A stretch of DNA of 64,000 nucleotides from Anisakis pegreffii (taxonomy: Eukaryota > Nematoda > Chromadorea > Rhabditida > Anisakidae), in assembly GCA_035041965.1 (NCBI GenBank), contig JAPYMA010002049.1:1-64000 (forward strand), given 5' to 3'. Made by a program: the position numbers and the translations under genes. Positions 12,994 through 24,700 of the stretch are shown one piece after another. The notes below the pieces were generated by a model that was not told the origin of the DNA, did not search any database, and was given only the letters and a program-made list of their open reading frames with translations. Position 1 is the stretch's first letter. Each line of letters begins with the position of its first letter.

Positions 12994-13798
12994 CAGTGGT
13001 TCTCATAGGGGCGAAATTACCCATTTCAGGTGATTTGGAGGTGTCGAGGAGTGATGGAGGGGGTCGAGAAATTAATATTGCGTACAGTTGTTATGTTACG
13101 ATAGGAACGCCGTTGTGAGGGTGTTTTCTAACTCTGATATCTGAGCATCGTTAGCTCGTCCGAGCCTAACAGGGTTTTCATTCGTTTCAGCAAGATTTTC
13201 TTTCTTTTCCTTGCTGCTATCATTACTCTCATAGCTTTTATCACCGAAAGTATTATCTTTTGCTAATTTCTCATTCATTTCACACAACAGTTAAAGCCAA
13301 ATTCTCATTCTATCAATTACACTCTATAATTGATCGCTTGACTGTCGAACATTTTTCGATTGCTGTATTGTTGATTTCGGCTGTCAACACTCGTCAACGT
13401 ATTCAGTAAATAGCATATGTTATAGAATGAGAAATTGATTCGAACTGTAAAGTGAAATGAGACGAAGTGAATGAGAAAAAGTCATGAAGAGAACAGTATT
13501 CGCATGCAATAGATATGAGAGTGAATACAACACGCCCGAAAAGAATGAGAATCCATCTGAATCAGTTTGAAGTCAGACAATAGCTTTTCATGCAGTCATA
13601 TTCGATTACAATACTGGAGAACACAATGGTCTAGCAGAAGGCCCAGCGATGTCGATCATCATAGACATGCTAATAAGATTGAACGTAATGGTCATCTGAA
13701 CAAAACATATGCGATTTCCAAATTTAATAGGGAGGGGTAACGGCGGCCTGCGAGATCATCAAAAGGGGTAATGGAGCACCTGAACGTGAGAACCACTG
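12994..13798. mobile_element. Non-autonomous hAT-type element
   Basis: An 805-bp element is bounded by inverted terminal repeats: CAGTGGTTCTCA at 12994-13005 and its complement TGAGAACCACTG at 13787-13798. It is flanked by a perfect 8-bp target duplication, CATTATAC, at 12986-12993 and 13799-13806. An 8-bp duplication with a CAGTGGTTCTCA-type terminus is characteristic of hAT (Charlie-like) transposons. The inside carries no transposase I can recognise. The longest frame is a 63-codon Glu/Asn/Ser-rich frame on the minus strand (13287-13096), probably a remnant or chance. The right end lies about 100 bp upstream of the first recognisable POLK exon. Confidence 0.88.
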
Positions 13799-13907
13799 CA
13801 TTATACACTAACATGGGTAGCGAAAACTGAACAAATTTCACTTCACAGCTGTTATGTGTGTGTGTCAATAAGATTGAATCGGTTACTCGGGATTGACATG
13901 GAGATGG

Positions 13908-14890
13908 ATGTTTCGAATAAGCAGTGTGATCAGTGTCCGATTTAAGGAACGAATTCAGAAGATTATCGACGAAAATACAAGTTCGACGTTTGATGAACAT
14001 GCCAGAAAGAGACAAGAACGTATTACATCACGTATTCAGAATTATCGCCGGCTCATTTCCACGCTCACTCAACAACAGATCATCAAAGCACAATCCGAGG
14101 TTATCACTTTAAATTATTAAATTTCTTCTGTTCATCTTTTTACTTTATTGCCAATTACATCACTGTTGGGTTTTAAACTTCATTTCAGTACTCTAAATTT
14201 CTTATGGCTAAACCTCAATCTGTGTCTGATTCTGAACAAGTCGATGAATTAATTAAGGTCGTCGTTGATTCTCGTTCGATTATACGAATTCATGATGAGC
14301 ACATTGCAACGATGCATTCCTTATTTGTTTAAATTATTGTCACAGCTTTATTCTTCCACTCGAATAGCATCACGTTCATAGATAATAAATATTTCCTCAT
14401 TGATGGATGGACTGAAGAGCTTTCAGATGGATGAACTGGTAGAGTCGTTAGAAAATGAACGTGATTTGTCTCGAATAGCGTTGCACGTTGATATGGATGC
14501 GTTTTATGCAGCTGTTGAGATGCGTGATGATCCGACGTTACGTAACATACCGATGGCCGTCGGATCTGAATCAATGTTGGTATGTTGTGCATATTGAGCA
14601 TTTACTTGGGGTGAGCATGAAATGGAACAAGAAAGAAGTGATATCTGCCAGTATTATGGAACTGATTGTTGTTCTACAGAGTACGTCAAATTATGTGGCT
14701 CGGCAATTCGGTGTTCGTTCAGCGATGCCCGGTTTTATAGCTCGTAAACTGTGCCCTGAATTGAAAATAGTTCCATGTAATTTCCACAAATATCGAGCTG
14801 TCAGTGCTGAGGTGAACCGTTTTCCTTCTCACTGTGAAACTTTCCCGCTATTCTGATTTTCTAAAAATTCCAATTCTTCACCTATCATTT

Positions 14891-14976
<86 letters not shown>

Positions 14977-17900
14977 TATATATAGAACTGATTGATTTTT
15001 GAGGTACGAAAAATTTTTCATGAATACAATAGTAACTTTCAAATGGGTAGTCTTGATGAAGCCTATTTGGATATCACGGAATATGTTTCAAAGCGCAGTC
15101 AGCGCGGTATGTGTAGCTTTGTTTTGATTATCCGTTTTATTTTTATTTCATAATATCGTTTTTTGGTGTTTATTTGTTCCCATTAAGTACAGTGTTTGAT
15201 GTATTTATTCTGGCTGACTGCAGTTCGGCTCCCACGAGTACGTTACAGCGGTGATTGCCTTTGCCGTTTGCCACGTGTGCTCGATTCTGACAAAGACCAG
15301 TTAGACTCGGCAACAACCTCGGAAGCGTTCTGTGAGAAATGTGGTAGAAAGCGCATACGTGTCGATGATTTCGTTTGTTTCGGCACTGAAGTTGATCAGG
15401 TATTCTTATTTCATTATCGTTAATACAGTTGTTACCATCTTTACAATGATAAGTGTGGTAGTATTGATTTACAGTGCTCTTAGCGTTGTGACTAGTTCAA
15501 GTCGTCAACTTGATGACAAAGCCGTAATGCGGTGTAAATGTTTGTAGATTGTAAGCGAAATGCGTTTCCGAGTGGAACAACTGACTGGTTTAACGTGTAG
15601 TGCAGGTATTGTTGATTCGATTCGTACATGAGCCATTTATAGAAATAAACGTTCTTATATTTGTTTTCATGTTGCTTTCGAACGTTTTTATATTCTAATC
15701 GTTGAGGATACAACTCAAAAATGATTCAAAACAATCATCATCAGTTCAATTTTCGCCCTTGAGGTATTGCGCCGAATTTCATGATTGCAAAAGTTTGCTC
15801 TGATTTCAATAAACCAAATGGACAATTTCGAATTGAGAACGATAGGCAGTCGGTCATGGAGTTTATGCAAGAGTTACCGTTGAGAAAGGTATCCATTTGA
15901 TATTTTCATTTATCGGTTTTGTATTTTCGTTCGAAAACGCACTCAGTTTATATTAAATCGTTACTTGTTGACAGTGAAATTGAATCCATCCTATCGTGAA
16001 ATGATTTCAGGTAAGTGGGATTGGCGCTGTGACAGAAGCAATCCTAAAGGGAATCGGAATCCAAAAATGTGGTGAATTGTATGAAAAGCGAGCCGTGCTA
16101 AGTCTGCTGTTTACACGCTGTTCTCTAGAGCATTTCTTGCGTATTGCATTGGGTATTTCAGTCTCGCATACAGCACAGAACACATCTTCAAAACGGAAGA
16201 GTATCAGTGTCGAAAGAACGTTTCATCCAACGGCTGATCTGCACCTCCTTATCAAGGTGTCGGCGTTAATCTGTGCTAGACTAGTTCTCGTTTCACTTTC
16301 CTATCTAATAGCAGATGGATTGATCTGATTGTTGGTGATAATCTGCTTCATTTAGATTCTTGAAGATTTATGTAATGATTTGATCGATTCTTTATTGGAA
16401 CATCACATTCGAGGTGGTTATTCAGCCACGGTTAAATGCAAGTTTTCAACTTTTGATGTCATCACCAGATGCGTCAGGTGAGTACTGCTAATTTTCACGT
16501 ATTTCTTCTTTTTATAAGTTGGAATGAGTCAATTATTGTCGTTGCGTTGATTGAGACATCAATTTTTGCAAATATTCATTATATAAAGTTTGTTACGAGG
16601 TTTTATGAGATCAGTATCTTGTTTTCTTTTGATGCGTTCCTTTTAGAGTAACGCACTTATTTATTACATTGTTGCAGTGTTGATTATTTGCTGAATGAAA
16701 AGAACGCTCTCTTTAAAATATGCGAAAAAATTGTTCGAAATGAGATCAAGCAACATAACCATCTGCACATTAGACTGCTCGGAGTCAGATTGTCACGTTT
16801 GATTTTTGTCGACGATAAGGTTGAATATCTGTTTATTTTGCACTTAACTAACAAGGAAGGGTCACAAAATTACCCCCACCTTTTGGGATGAGACATACAT
16901 CATTTTGTAGAGCTCATTTAGCTGATCATGGATCTGCAAATAATTTTTGCTGCGGACAAGGGAGGCGCGAGATATGGGGGAAAAAGGTTTTCAGTGTATT
17001 GAAGGAACGTTCTGAATTTCCACCCAACATCGGTGGTTTGGCCTGGCGGATAGTGCGCTAGACACGGGAGTGGATGCTCGGAGGTTCGGGTCCCCATGGT
17101 GGAATAACTTTTTTTCTTATCCATCTATAGCATATTGAAGCTAACGTGATGTTTTGCTGCCCTCCCCACAACTTCTATCGTGGGGACATTTTAACCAAAT
17201 AATGTCCCCACGATAGAAGTTGTGGGGAGGGCAGCAAAACATCACGTTAGCTTCAATATGCTACAGATGGATGAGAAAAAAAACAGTTCCAGCATGGGGA
17301 TCCGAACCTCCGAGCACCTACTCTTTTGTCTAGCGCACTATCCGCCAAGCCAAGCCGCCGATGTTGAATGGGAATTCAGAACGTTACTTCAAACCAATAC
17401 ACTGAAAACCTTTTCCCCCCATATCTCGCGTCCCCCTTGTCCGCAGCGAAAATTATTTGCAGATCCATGATCAGCTACATGAGCTCTACAAAATGATATA
17501 TGTCTCATCCCAAAAGGCGGGGGTAAGTTCGTGACCCTTCCTTGTAAGTGCTGATGTCTTCCTGGGATATTTTTGTGCATAAAAACCTTTTGTCAATGTG
17601 CATGTGAAAAGACAGGTGTTGTGTTTCTAGTTGCTTTAATTGATATCAAATCAGTCCGAATTATTGACATTAAAATAAGCAGAGCAACACTCAGTGATTT
17701 TTTGGTGTACTTTCGCGTTTGAGTGTAGATTATTATCTTATTATGTATTATTTAAGCGGAGAACATTCGACAGTAATCTGAGTGTTATCTTTCCGTGCAC
17801 CTTATCAAACATTATTAGGTCAAATGACATTGCTTGGCTCAGTCAAAATGTTGATTTACGGAAGAGTGATTAACAGTTAAAGTTGCATTAATATTTATGC

Positions 17901-18775
17901 ACTGAATGAAATAATTATCTACAGGTCGATAAAGTGAAGTCGTTAACGTCATTTTGGTCAACGAGCGATACAAACGAGCAATCGACGATGAATAATGCCA
18001 ATGGTGGTGTTACATTGGATAAACAGAAACCACTGAATGATGGAATGGAAACAAATCAAGAAAAGATTCATGAATCAGATGAACGGCATAGTAATGATGC
18101 GAAGACTGATGCCTCAGTAAGCATTTCGAAAGCTGCGCTCAGTACACAACCCTGCCCAGTCTGTGGTGATCAGCTTCCGGATCAGTTGGCAATGGTCAAC
18201 AGACATCTGGATGAATGTTTGAACAGGTACTTCTCACTTCAGTCGTTTCATCAAATTCTCATTCGTTTATTGTTTCATGAGATCATTTGAGGATAGAAAT
18301 TGAAGTTAACAAAATAACTGTATCAATACTTTTAATGATGAGCCATTCGAAATTTCATTTGAAAAGAAACCGGATAATTATAGTTTTTGGTATGTATTAG
18401 TGATGTCTTTAGTACAGCGCATATTCATTTATTTATATCGGTTCAGACGAAAAGGGATGAATGATAAGTTTGATTATAGAATATTCGTGGAATGGATATG
18501 TGAATTGCGAAATTATTTCCATAACCCACACATGAGTGTAGCTTGAAATTATTCTCAATCATTTGCAGTTGTTCACGCGAAATTTCAGGCAGGCAATAGC
18601 CGAACTACAAAACGAAGTAGGTGAAGTTGGAGGATCAGGGCATATTGCATCAAGAAAAAGACCATCCGAAAAGAATGTAATTCCTTCGGTAAATGGAAGA
18701 AGTCCGCATGCAGGCAGTATTAATGCCAAAAAGAAGTATTCCATTCGTGATTATTTTAGCCCGGAAAAGCGATGA
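13908..18775 (+). CDS. POLK: DNA polymerase kappa (Y-family translesion polymerase)
   Basis: Y-family DNA polymerase for bypass of bulky minor-groove lesions in the nucleus. Exons: ~13908-14099, 14427-14579, 14680-14811, 15004-15106, 15224-15399, 15548-15605, 15764-15888, 16011-16256, 16356-16477, 16678-16819, 17925-18226 and 18589-18775. From exon 2 on, all phases agree, giving 582 codons, about 645 with exon 1. Exon 1 matches the kappa-specific N-clasp ([10 protein letters not shown], then [10 protein letters not shown]). Metal-binding residues are visible in [17 protein letters not shown] and [28 protein letters not shown] and [13 protein letters not shown] are palm/finger signatures. The C-terminus has one UBZ zinc finger (CPVCG to HLDEC), where human POLK has two, and a PIP-box-like tail ([12 protein letters not shown]). 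The true start is unresolved: ATG 13908 is the first in-frame ATG, but exon 1 may begin later, behind an acceptor near 13930. It converges with the GPCR gene 276 bp away. Confidence 0.93.
14189..14332 (+). other. Possible alternative terminal exon inside POLK
   Basis: After a good acceptor (CATTTCAG, ending 14188) there is a 47-codon frame ending in TAA at 14332. It begins [12 protein letters not shown] and ends [10 protein letters not shown]. It is in phase with the donor of POLK exon 1 (phase 0). Splicing to it would give a short protein made of the N-clasp region plus this tail, without a catalytic domain. The canonical POLK message skips it, because exon 2 at 14427 continues the family alignment directly. 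It could equally be a chance frame. Confidence 0.3.
14894..14985. repeat. (TA)n microsatellite in a POLK intron
   Basis: About 90 bp of nearly pure TA dinucleotides with one C interruption near its right end. It lies in the intron between exons 14680-14811 and 15004-15106 and ends about 20 bp before the acceptor at 15003. Confidence 0.97.
16840..17551. repeat. 712-bp foldback (inverted-repeat) element in a POLK intron
   Basis: Two arms of about 350 bp are reverse complements with few mismatches: 16840-17189 and 17203-17551. They meet around a ~13-base spacer (near TTTAACCAAATAA). The outer ends read GCACTTA..ACAAGGAAGGGTCAC and, inverted, GTGACCCTTCCTTGTAAGTGC. The inner ends hold the pair CACAACTTCTATCGTGGGGA and its complement. 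Each arm contains a tRNA-like stretch with a box-A-like GGCGGATAGTGCGCTAGAC and a box-B-like GGTTCGGGTCC (left) or GGTTCGGATCC (right arm, minus strand). The intron is 16820-17924, so the whole hairpin would be in the pre-mRNA. Confidence 0.93.
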
Positions 18776-19050
18776 AATGCTTATTTTATTGACGATAAGA
18801 TTGAAGAATATTCTGATGCAAAACAAAAATGTCTTTGTAATACTCAGTGTTTATGATTGTATTTATTGATATTTTGAAGAGATTGCCAAAAAGATTTCCT
18901 GCATCACAGTGAATCATCTGATGTCTCTCTACAAACAACAGATAAATTACTTCGTCATAACACCGATACTTTCGCATTGATGGTATCGCAGAATTGTTGT
19001 TTGGCAACAACGCAGCGTTCGTGTTCTTTTAAAGAAGCGTTTATTGAGCC

Positions 19051-21765
19051 TTAAACAGGCGTTGCGTCAGCTTCTTGAACTGATCGAGTCATTAAGAATG
19101 GTGCCCATTTCATTGCATTCAGAACGATATCACGAAACTCTGGATTCAAAAATGCATAAAGTATTGGGTTAGCTACACAGCACGCCATTGCCATGCTGAA
19201 AAGTAGACCATTGTATTGGTGAGTTTGATGAGCATTAATCGGGTACAAATACGAAACCGATAAAAGTGGCTTGTTTTCATTCTCGATGCACGTGTGAACC
19301 ATTGAAAATATCTGGAGCAGTTCAGAATCGAACACCGAATATGGAAATTAATCGAACACCGAATATGGAAATTAGCAATGGAAATTGAACTGAAATGTGA
19401 TCTAATGAGAAATACGAAAACAAACCAGTGAGAAAACAGATTAACCAGGTATGTGATATCATTGTTGTCCACTTGCATAATTGTGTAGTCAGAGTCGTAT
19501 TCGTAGATAATCGAAACAATATTGTGTGGTAATGCTGTAAAACCGAATATCACCACCATACTTGCTAATATGATCGTCACTCGCCTGTGCTGATGTGCAA
19601 CACGTCTCTTTTGTTCGATTAAGTGACACATCCAAAAATACATCGTTTATGTAAAACGCATTTTATCAGTGCTGTGCAACAGCGCGCTATTCGCTACTAG
19701 CGCAGCCACTTTTTCATAGCATATTGTTTTAGCGGTATGAAGTAGCGATAATTTGCTCTATTTCCTTTTGTTAGCCTTTTAGCGAGTCATTCTCCTTCAG
19801 ACTTCCGCTAACTCGCTTCCTTTGGTCCGTAAAGAAACGTTTATCTTTGCCAACATCAACATATTTAACTCAACTTCAGTACTGGTCGTAGAAAAGTTTT
19901 TTTGAAAATGCCAACGAAAAGGTGTTTGTCAATTCAGTCGACGCTGAATCCAACACAATGAGAAACCTAAAAGCGTTAGTCAAGAGGTCAGTGTTAGCTT
20001 CCGGAACCCAATGAGCGCGAATTGTCTTTCTAATCTCGTCGTAAACACCACTACTGATTTCAACATTTTAATTCAGCGTTTTATAAATGAGAGTCAAGCT
20101 GCGATCTATATGAGTGAGTAAACGCCTTCTCATATTGCAATTTTCACAACTCAAAAAATGCAAGCAAATTAAGACATTTGAACAGAAGACACCTACTAGT
20201 TTGAGTGGCACTTTCTCATAATAACATTCTTACCTGAAATTAGATACATGCCGAACCATTTGTAAACTATTTCGTCTTTTGCATAACTTTATAAGGTATG
20301 AAGTTTTATTTTAGAAGAGTTTGTGTGACGACGTTAATCACTACAAATACAATACTTTACCTGGTCGTGATGATATTGTGAGGAGTCAGCGCCTGCAGTA
20401 GCGGTAAGCATACAGAGCAAGTTAGCTTGTTGTGCGATTGAAGTGAGGCGCGAATGTGCTCTTCGATTCAGAAACGCGAAAACCTTCAAATCATTCAAAT
20501 ATTTTCCTCTTTTTGCATCAAACCATTGCAACAATGGCTCAGCATATTAACGTGCTCTCAATGCCTTAATGTAGCAGATAGGTTCCCTCTTCTGATTGCA
20601 AGTCGATAGCTCTTATTGTCCATAAAGTAACTCTCTATGCAATCTTCATTTGCCATTCTACTGCCCATTGATGAGATAGACAACATCAATGAACTCTATT
20701 TTCAAGAGTTACGACACTAAGCACGAATAGCATATTATATATAAAAAAGAGCGCATTTCGTTAAGAATGTAATGATTTACCGAATGATAGCAGAATGTCA
20801 TGACAGTGAATGGAATGATGAATTGTATTATCAAAATAAAGAATGTATAAAGACGTTTCGACAGCTCATCAGGCCACTCTTCAGTGCAGAATTCACCACA
20901 TATGCCTGGGTATCGTTTTAGGGACATATGAAATACATATGGTAATGTTACTAACACTGCAAACATCCATATAAACAACGTTATACGAATTGCGTGTGAA
21001 CGACGAATTGGACGGCCTAAAATTGGCAGTATGAAATAGGTATGTTAATTTATGAGTTGATTCACTGAAAGTGAACATGAATATAAATATGCAAGTGGAC
21101 GTTACACTTGATTGCAGTGTAAACTGCATGGTGAAGTAATTCAGAAATGATATAGACATCAATTAGTGCATCTATTGGGCAGTCTAACTGGGGATTGTGA
21201 ATAAATAACGAATACACGAAATAATGAATATCGCAATCGTTTATCACTGCCAAGAGCAGAGGGTATAAAGGCGAAAGTAAGAAGTTAATGCATTAACCTG
21301 GTGCAACAACAAGTTGAAAGTATCGATCAACTGCGATCGCACACAGACTAAACGTTCCGATGAACATACCAATCGCTTGAATCAATGCTACAGTACGACA
21401 TAGAATAGCACCAAAATACCATTGTTTCATGATTAGTGTGATTGGAGTTAAGGGTATACTTAACAGACACAGAATTACATCACTTGCCGCAAGATTCAGG
21501 ATGAAAATATTCTGAAAGTGAGTTATTTTCAAAACAACTTTAAATTTGACGAGGCACTCTAAATTGTTCGATCAAGTCATGATCTCACCTGAACAGACTG
21601 CAGAGTACGATAGCTCATTGTTGCGATAATTACACACAGATTGCCAGTTAAACCAACGACGAAAATGACTGCATATAAACACGAGAATATGGATACAATA
21701 GTGGGATGTGTGGACGGGTCTGGAAAGACGTCTGGATATGAAGAGCAGTCGTCTTCATGGTAGAT
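19051..21765 (-). CDS. Neuropeptide F/Y-type G-protein-coupled receptor (5' end missing)
   Basis: Seven-helix rhodopsin-class receptor of the NPY/NPF group, at the surface of neurons or muscle. Minus-strand exons: 21765-21589 (extracellular tail end and TM1, GLTGNLCVII), 21511-21298 (TM2-TM3, NLAASDVIL and AVDRYFQLV), 21016-20781 (TM4-TM5, RPIRRSHAIRIT), 20483-20361 (intracellular loop 3, FLNRRAHSRL), 19607-19426 (TM6, RRVTIILASMVVIFGFTAL) and 19195-19051 (TM7, NPILYAF, then stop). All phases agree, giving 358 residues. The N-terminal exon with the start codon is not found; 21765 is an internal acceptor. Extracellular loop 2 carries two cysteines close together (GICGEFC). Two oddities: TM6 reads FTALPHN, so the usual Trp of CWxP is Ala, and the acceptor for the TM6 exon (CAAAAG) is poor. 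The ligand is unknown. Confidence 0.88.
19324..19374. repeat. 24-bp tandem duplication in a GPCR intron
   Basis: Two adjacent exact copies of AATCGAACACCGAATATGG followed by AAATT lie in the intron between the TM6 and TM7 exons. Confidence 0.85.
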
Positions 21766-24700
21766 CTGAATTGAGTTTTCATAATAAAGCTCAACAATCT
21801 CCTTTTGAATGCTTTTGATTTGCCTTCACTGTACGCACCAACTACTCATTGTTTTTTAAATCAGCTAGGGTTCGATGTATCGTTGGATAATTAACTGAAG
21901 ATGCATATCTGTTTCATGTCAAACTTTGCAAAAGTCGCATGTCTGTCAGGGCCGATTCAAACACTCAAATCCCATAAACAAATGCTAATTTAGCCTCCTC
22001 AGAGTCTTAGTCTCAATCAGTCTAATTCTTATGTAGAGTCCAGATTTATGTCTGCGCTTATGTTAAACGGATGGGGCCAAATTGCATTTAGGTCAGGTGT
22101 TTATTTGCACTGCCTTCTGTTTTATGAATTAAACACTATCGATCATAACCCATTCACTCCTCTCCTTCGAAAAAAGAAGATTGAAAGAGCCCCCATCTTA
22201 CATTTTATCAAATATATCTGACTTTTTTTCTGTACGGTTGTAGTTTCCTCTTACAGTACTTAGTGAAGTTACCGAAGCCTGGGAAATCCATATGCTCCTA
22301 TTAATCTGTTCTATCTTTCATGCACGATTAGACCCATTCTCAAAAACCCTGAAAATTCACGTTCTGAAAGCAGTAAATTTGCTTGAATGCGGCATTGGCG
22401 CTGCGAAATTTCACTGATAAAATTTGAGTAGCAGATTTTTTAAAATTGTCATTTAAATTGTCAATGGCAAATTTGAGGTTATTTTGACTCGGACCTACTT
22501 CGGAAGTATTATACTCTCGACGCTCAAATATTTTATATTGCTCACCACTGTCCTATTGAATTCCATTGATTGTGTAATCTGTAATTGGATTTGTCGAATT
22601 GCTCTTAATTGCATAATGTATTGCACGATATCGATTCCTTCTGCACATATGCGTCCTCTCTAATTTCATTTGAGCACTGAACGAATCGTTGCTGACGAAT
22701 ATCACTGATAGTGAGACATCAGTTGTTGCATTGCATAAATATCGCCTTCAAATCAGTAAAAACACCGAATAACTAATCATTATCGCCACCGATGCAGTAA
22801 TTAAATGCTTATCAACCACACTGATCACTATTTGCGAGATACTGCATATTGTTTAACGACCATATCACAACACCACATGCGCCGTTATTTCAAAAACGAT
22901 TTATGCAAGCATAAATCTTCATCAGGCTATCCGAAACTGATTCAAATTCGTTTTGGTATGAAATATGCATATATCCTATAACATCATCGTAATACTTCAT
23001 TATTATTTGATATCTACTTAATTTTATCTAAGAAGCACAATCGAAACAAATCATAAACGAGCTGCAGCAACCAGAAATTGACAACGTTTAAACGTGACCA
23101 ATGGACGCACGCTAACAATCTAGACGTCTTTGCCCGACATTCTAAACGTGTATAATTTTTCACTATTATTTCGATGTCAAGTTGGTCAATCATAATGAAC
23201 GAAATAATGATTAACTGTTAAGAACAGAGAGGTTGCAGTGACACTCTGGAAGATTGGCGATTTTAGATAGAAATGGATGTTGATGAAATGGAAAGTTGAG
23301 GCATAGCATAACAGCCGGATGGATTGGTGCAAATCAATGAAAAGAATGAAATATCACTGATATAATTTGATTCACAAACATTGTAATGATTACATTGAGA
23401 AGATGGTTAATGGAATATTATGTTACCAGTTCTGGGCAACATCGTTAATCAGTTGCAGAAGGATTTAGTGAAAACAACCTTAGCTTGTTGAATCGAACAA
23501 GCGATTGATCAGAATACACCATAATATCAAATAAGCGAAATTGCAATACTGAATACTGCTTCGAGCACACTTTTTCAGTTCAACCAGCAACCTCTTCTAT
23601 CAACCACTAAATTGTTAACGTTTCGTGCTGAAAGATTTTGTCATGGCTGTGTACTTGAATTCATATAAATTCATATGCAGATGCAAATAAATATGTAGAT
23701 GTACAGATTATGTTTACATACATTTGAAACTGTGATACTGAAGAGGAATTATCGACGGTACGGCCGAAGAACAACGACATGCGACTGGTAAAGACTAAGT
23801 GAAGATTGCTTGGTTTTCCTCAAGAGAATATCTGCGATGTTTACGTCCTATTGCGTATTCAAGTTAGCAATTCTACACATATGCATAATAATATCTGCGC
23901 CGTACAACATTGAGCATGAAAGCATTTTAGTGACACGAAAAAGGAACATCTTCAGTTGACTCAACTGAACATTGACAGATGGAACAGAAAATGAGTTCAA
24001 AATAATGGAGGAGTGTTTTTAATGATATTGAATATAAAATCGAAATGGAATGGAATTAAACTTGATTGGGGCACAAATCAAATTTAATTGATTCGACCGA
24101 TTTTAGTACGAACAAAAACCGTGCTTTTCAAACAAGTATAATCGAAGTACATTAGTGAGATTAAATGAAACAGATAAATGGACGAATATGGCTGAGGATA
24201 TATAGTTTGGTAGTGTGCAATTGAGGTAGAGCTGGTTAATGCAATAATAAAACACTTCAAGTAAGCACTCTTCATCGCGCATCTCCTATCATCCTTCTAT
24301 CCTACTTCCATAAATTATGTTATACCCAATTATATATCCACGAATTGCTTCTTCTCTACCACTTCCACAAAAATGTTCAACCTAAACTTATTTAAGCCTC
24401 GAAGTCTAACGCTAACCCTAAATGAATTCCTTCAAAGAAAGAAAACAATTGTATAACGTTATTACATCTCTATCAAAATCATCCGAAAATTCCCTCAAAC
24501 AATTCAATAAATAAACATTTCATGAATCGTGCAATGTTTCATCAACAACAAACGTTCAACATGCACAAACATCGAATAATAACCACCAAATTTGCCATAA
24601 TCGGCTAGTTATGATGGTAATAACCTATAACATATACGTCTAAAAAACGAACGATCATGTGTTGAAATCTAATCAACACTTTTACGGATACATAAAAGTG

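Noticed and set aside
13096..13287. A 63-codon Glu/Asn-rich minus-strand frame as a gene
   Set aside because: It sits inside the hAT element and shows no transposase or host-family signature.
20334..20534. Separate small gene on the minus strand
   Set aside because: Its central part, 20483-20361, is the third intracellular loop exon of the receptor, fitting in phase on both sides.
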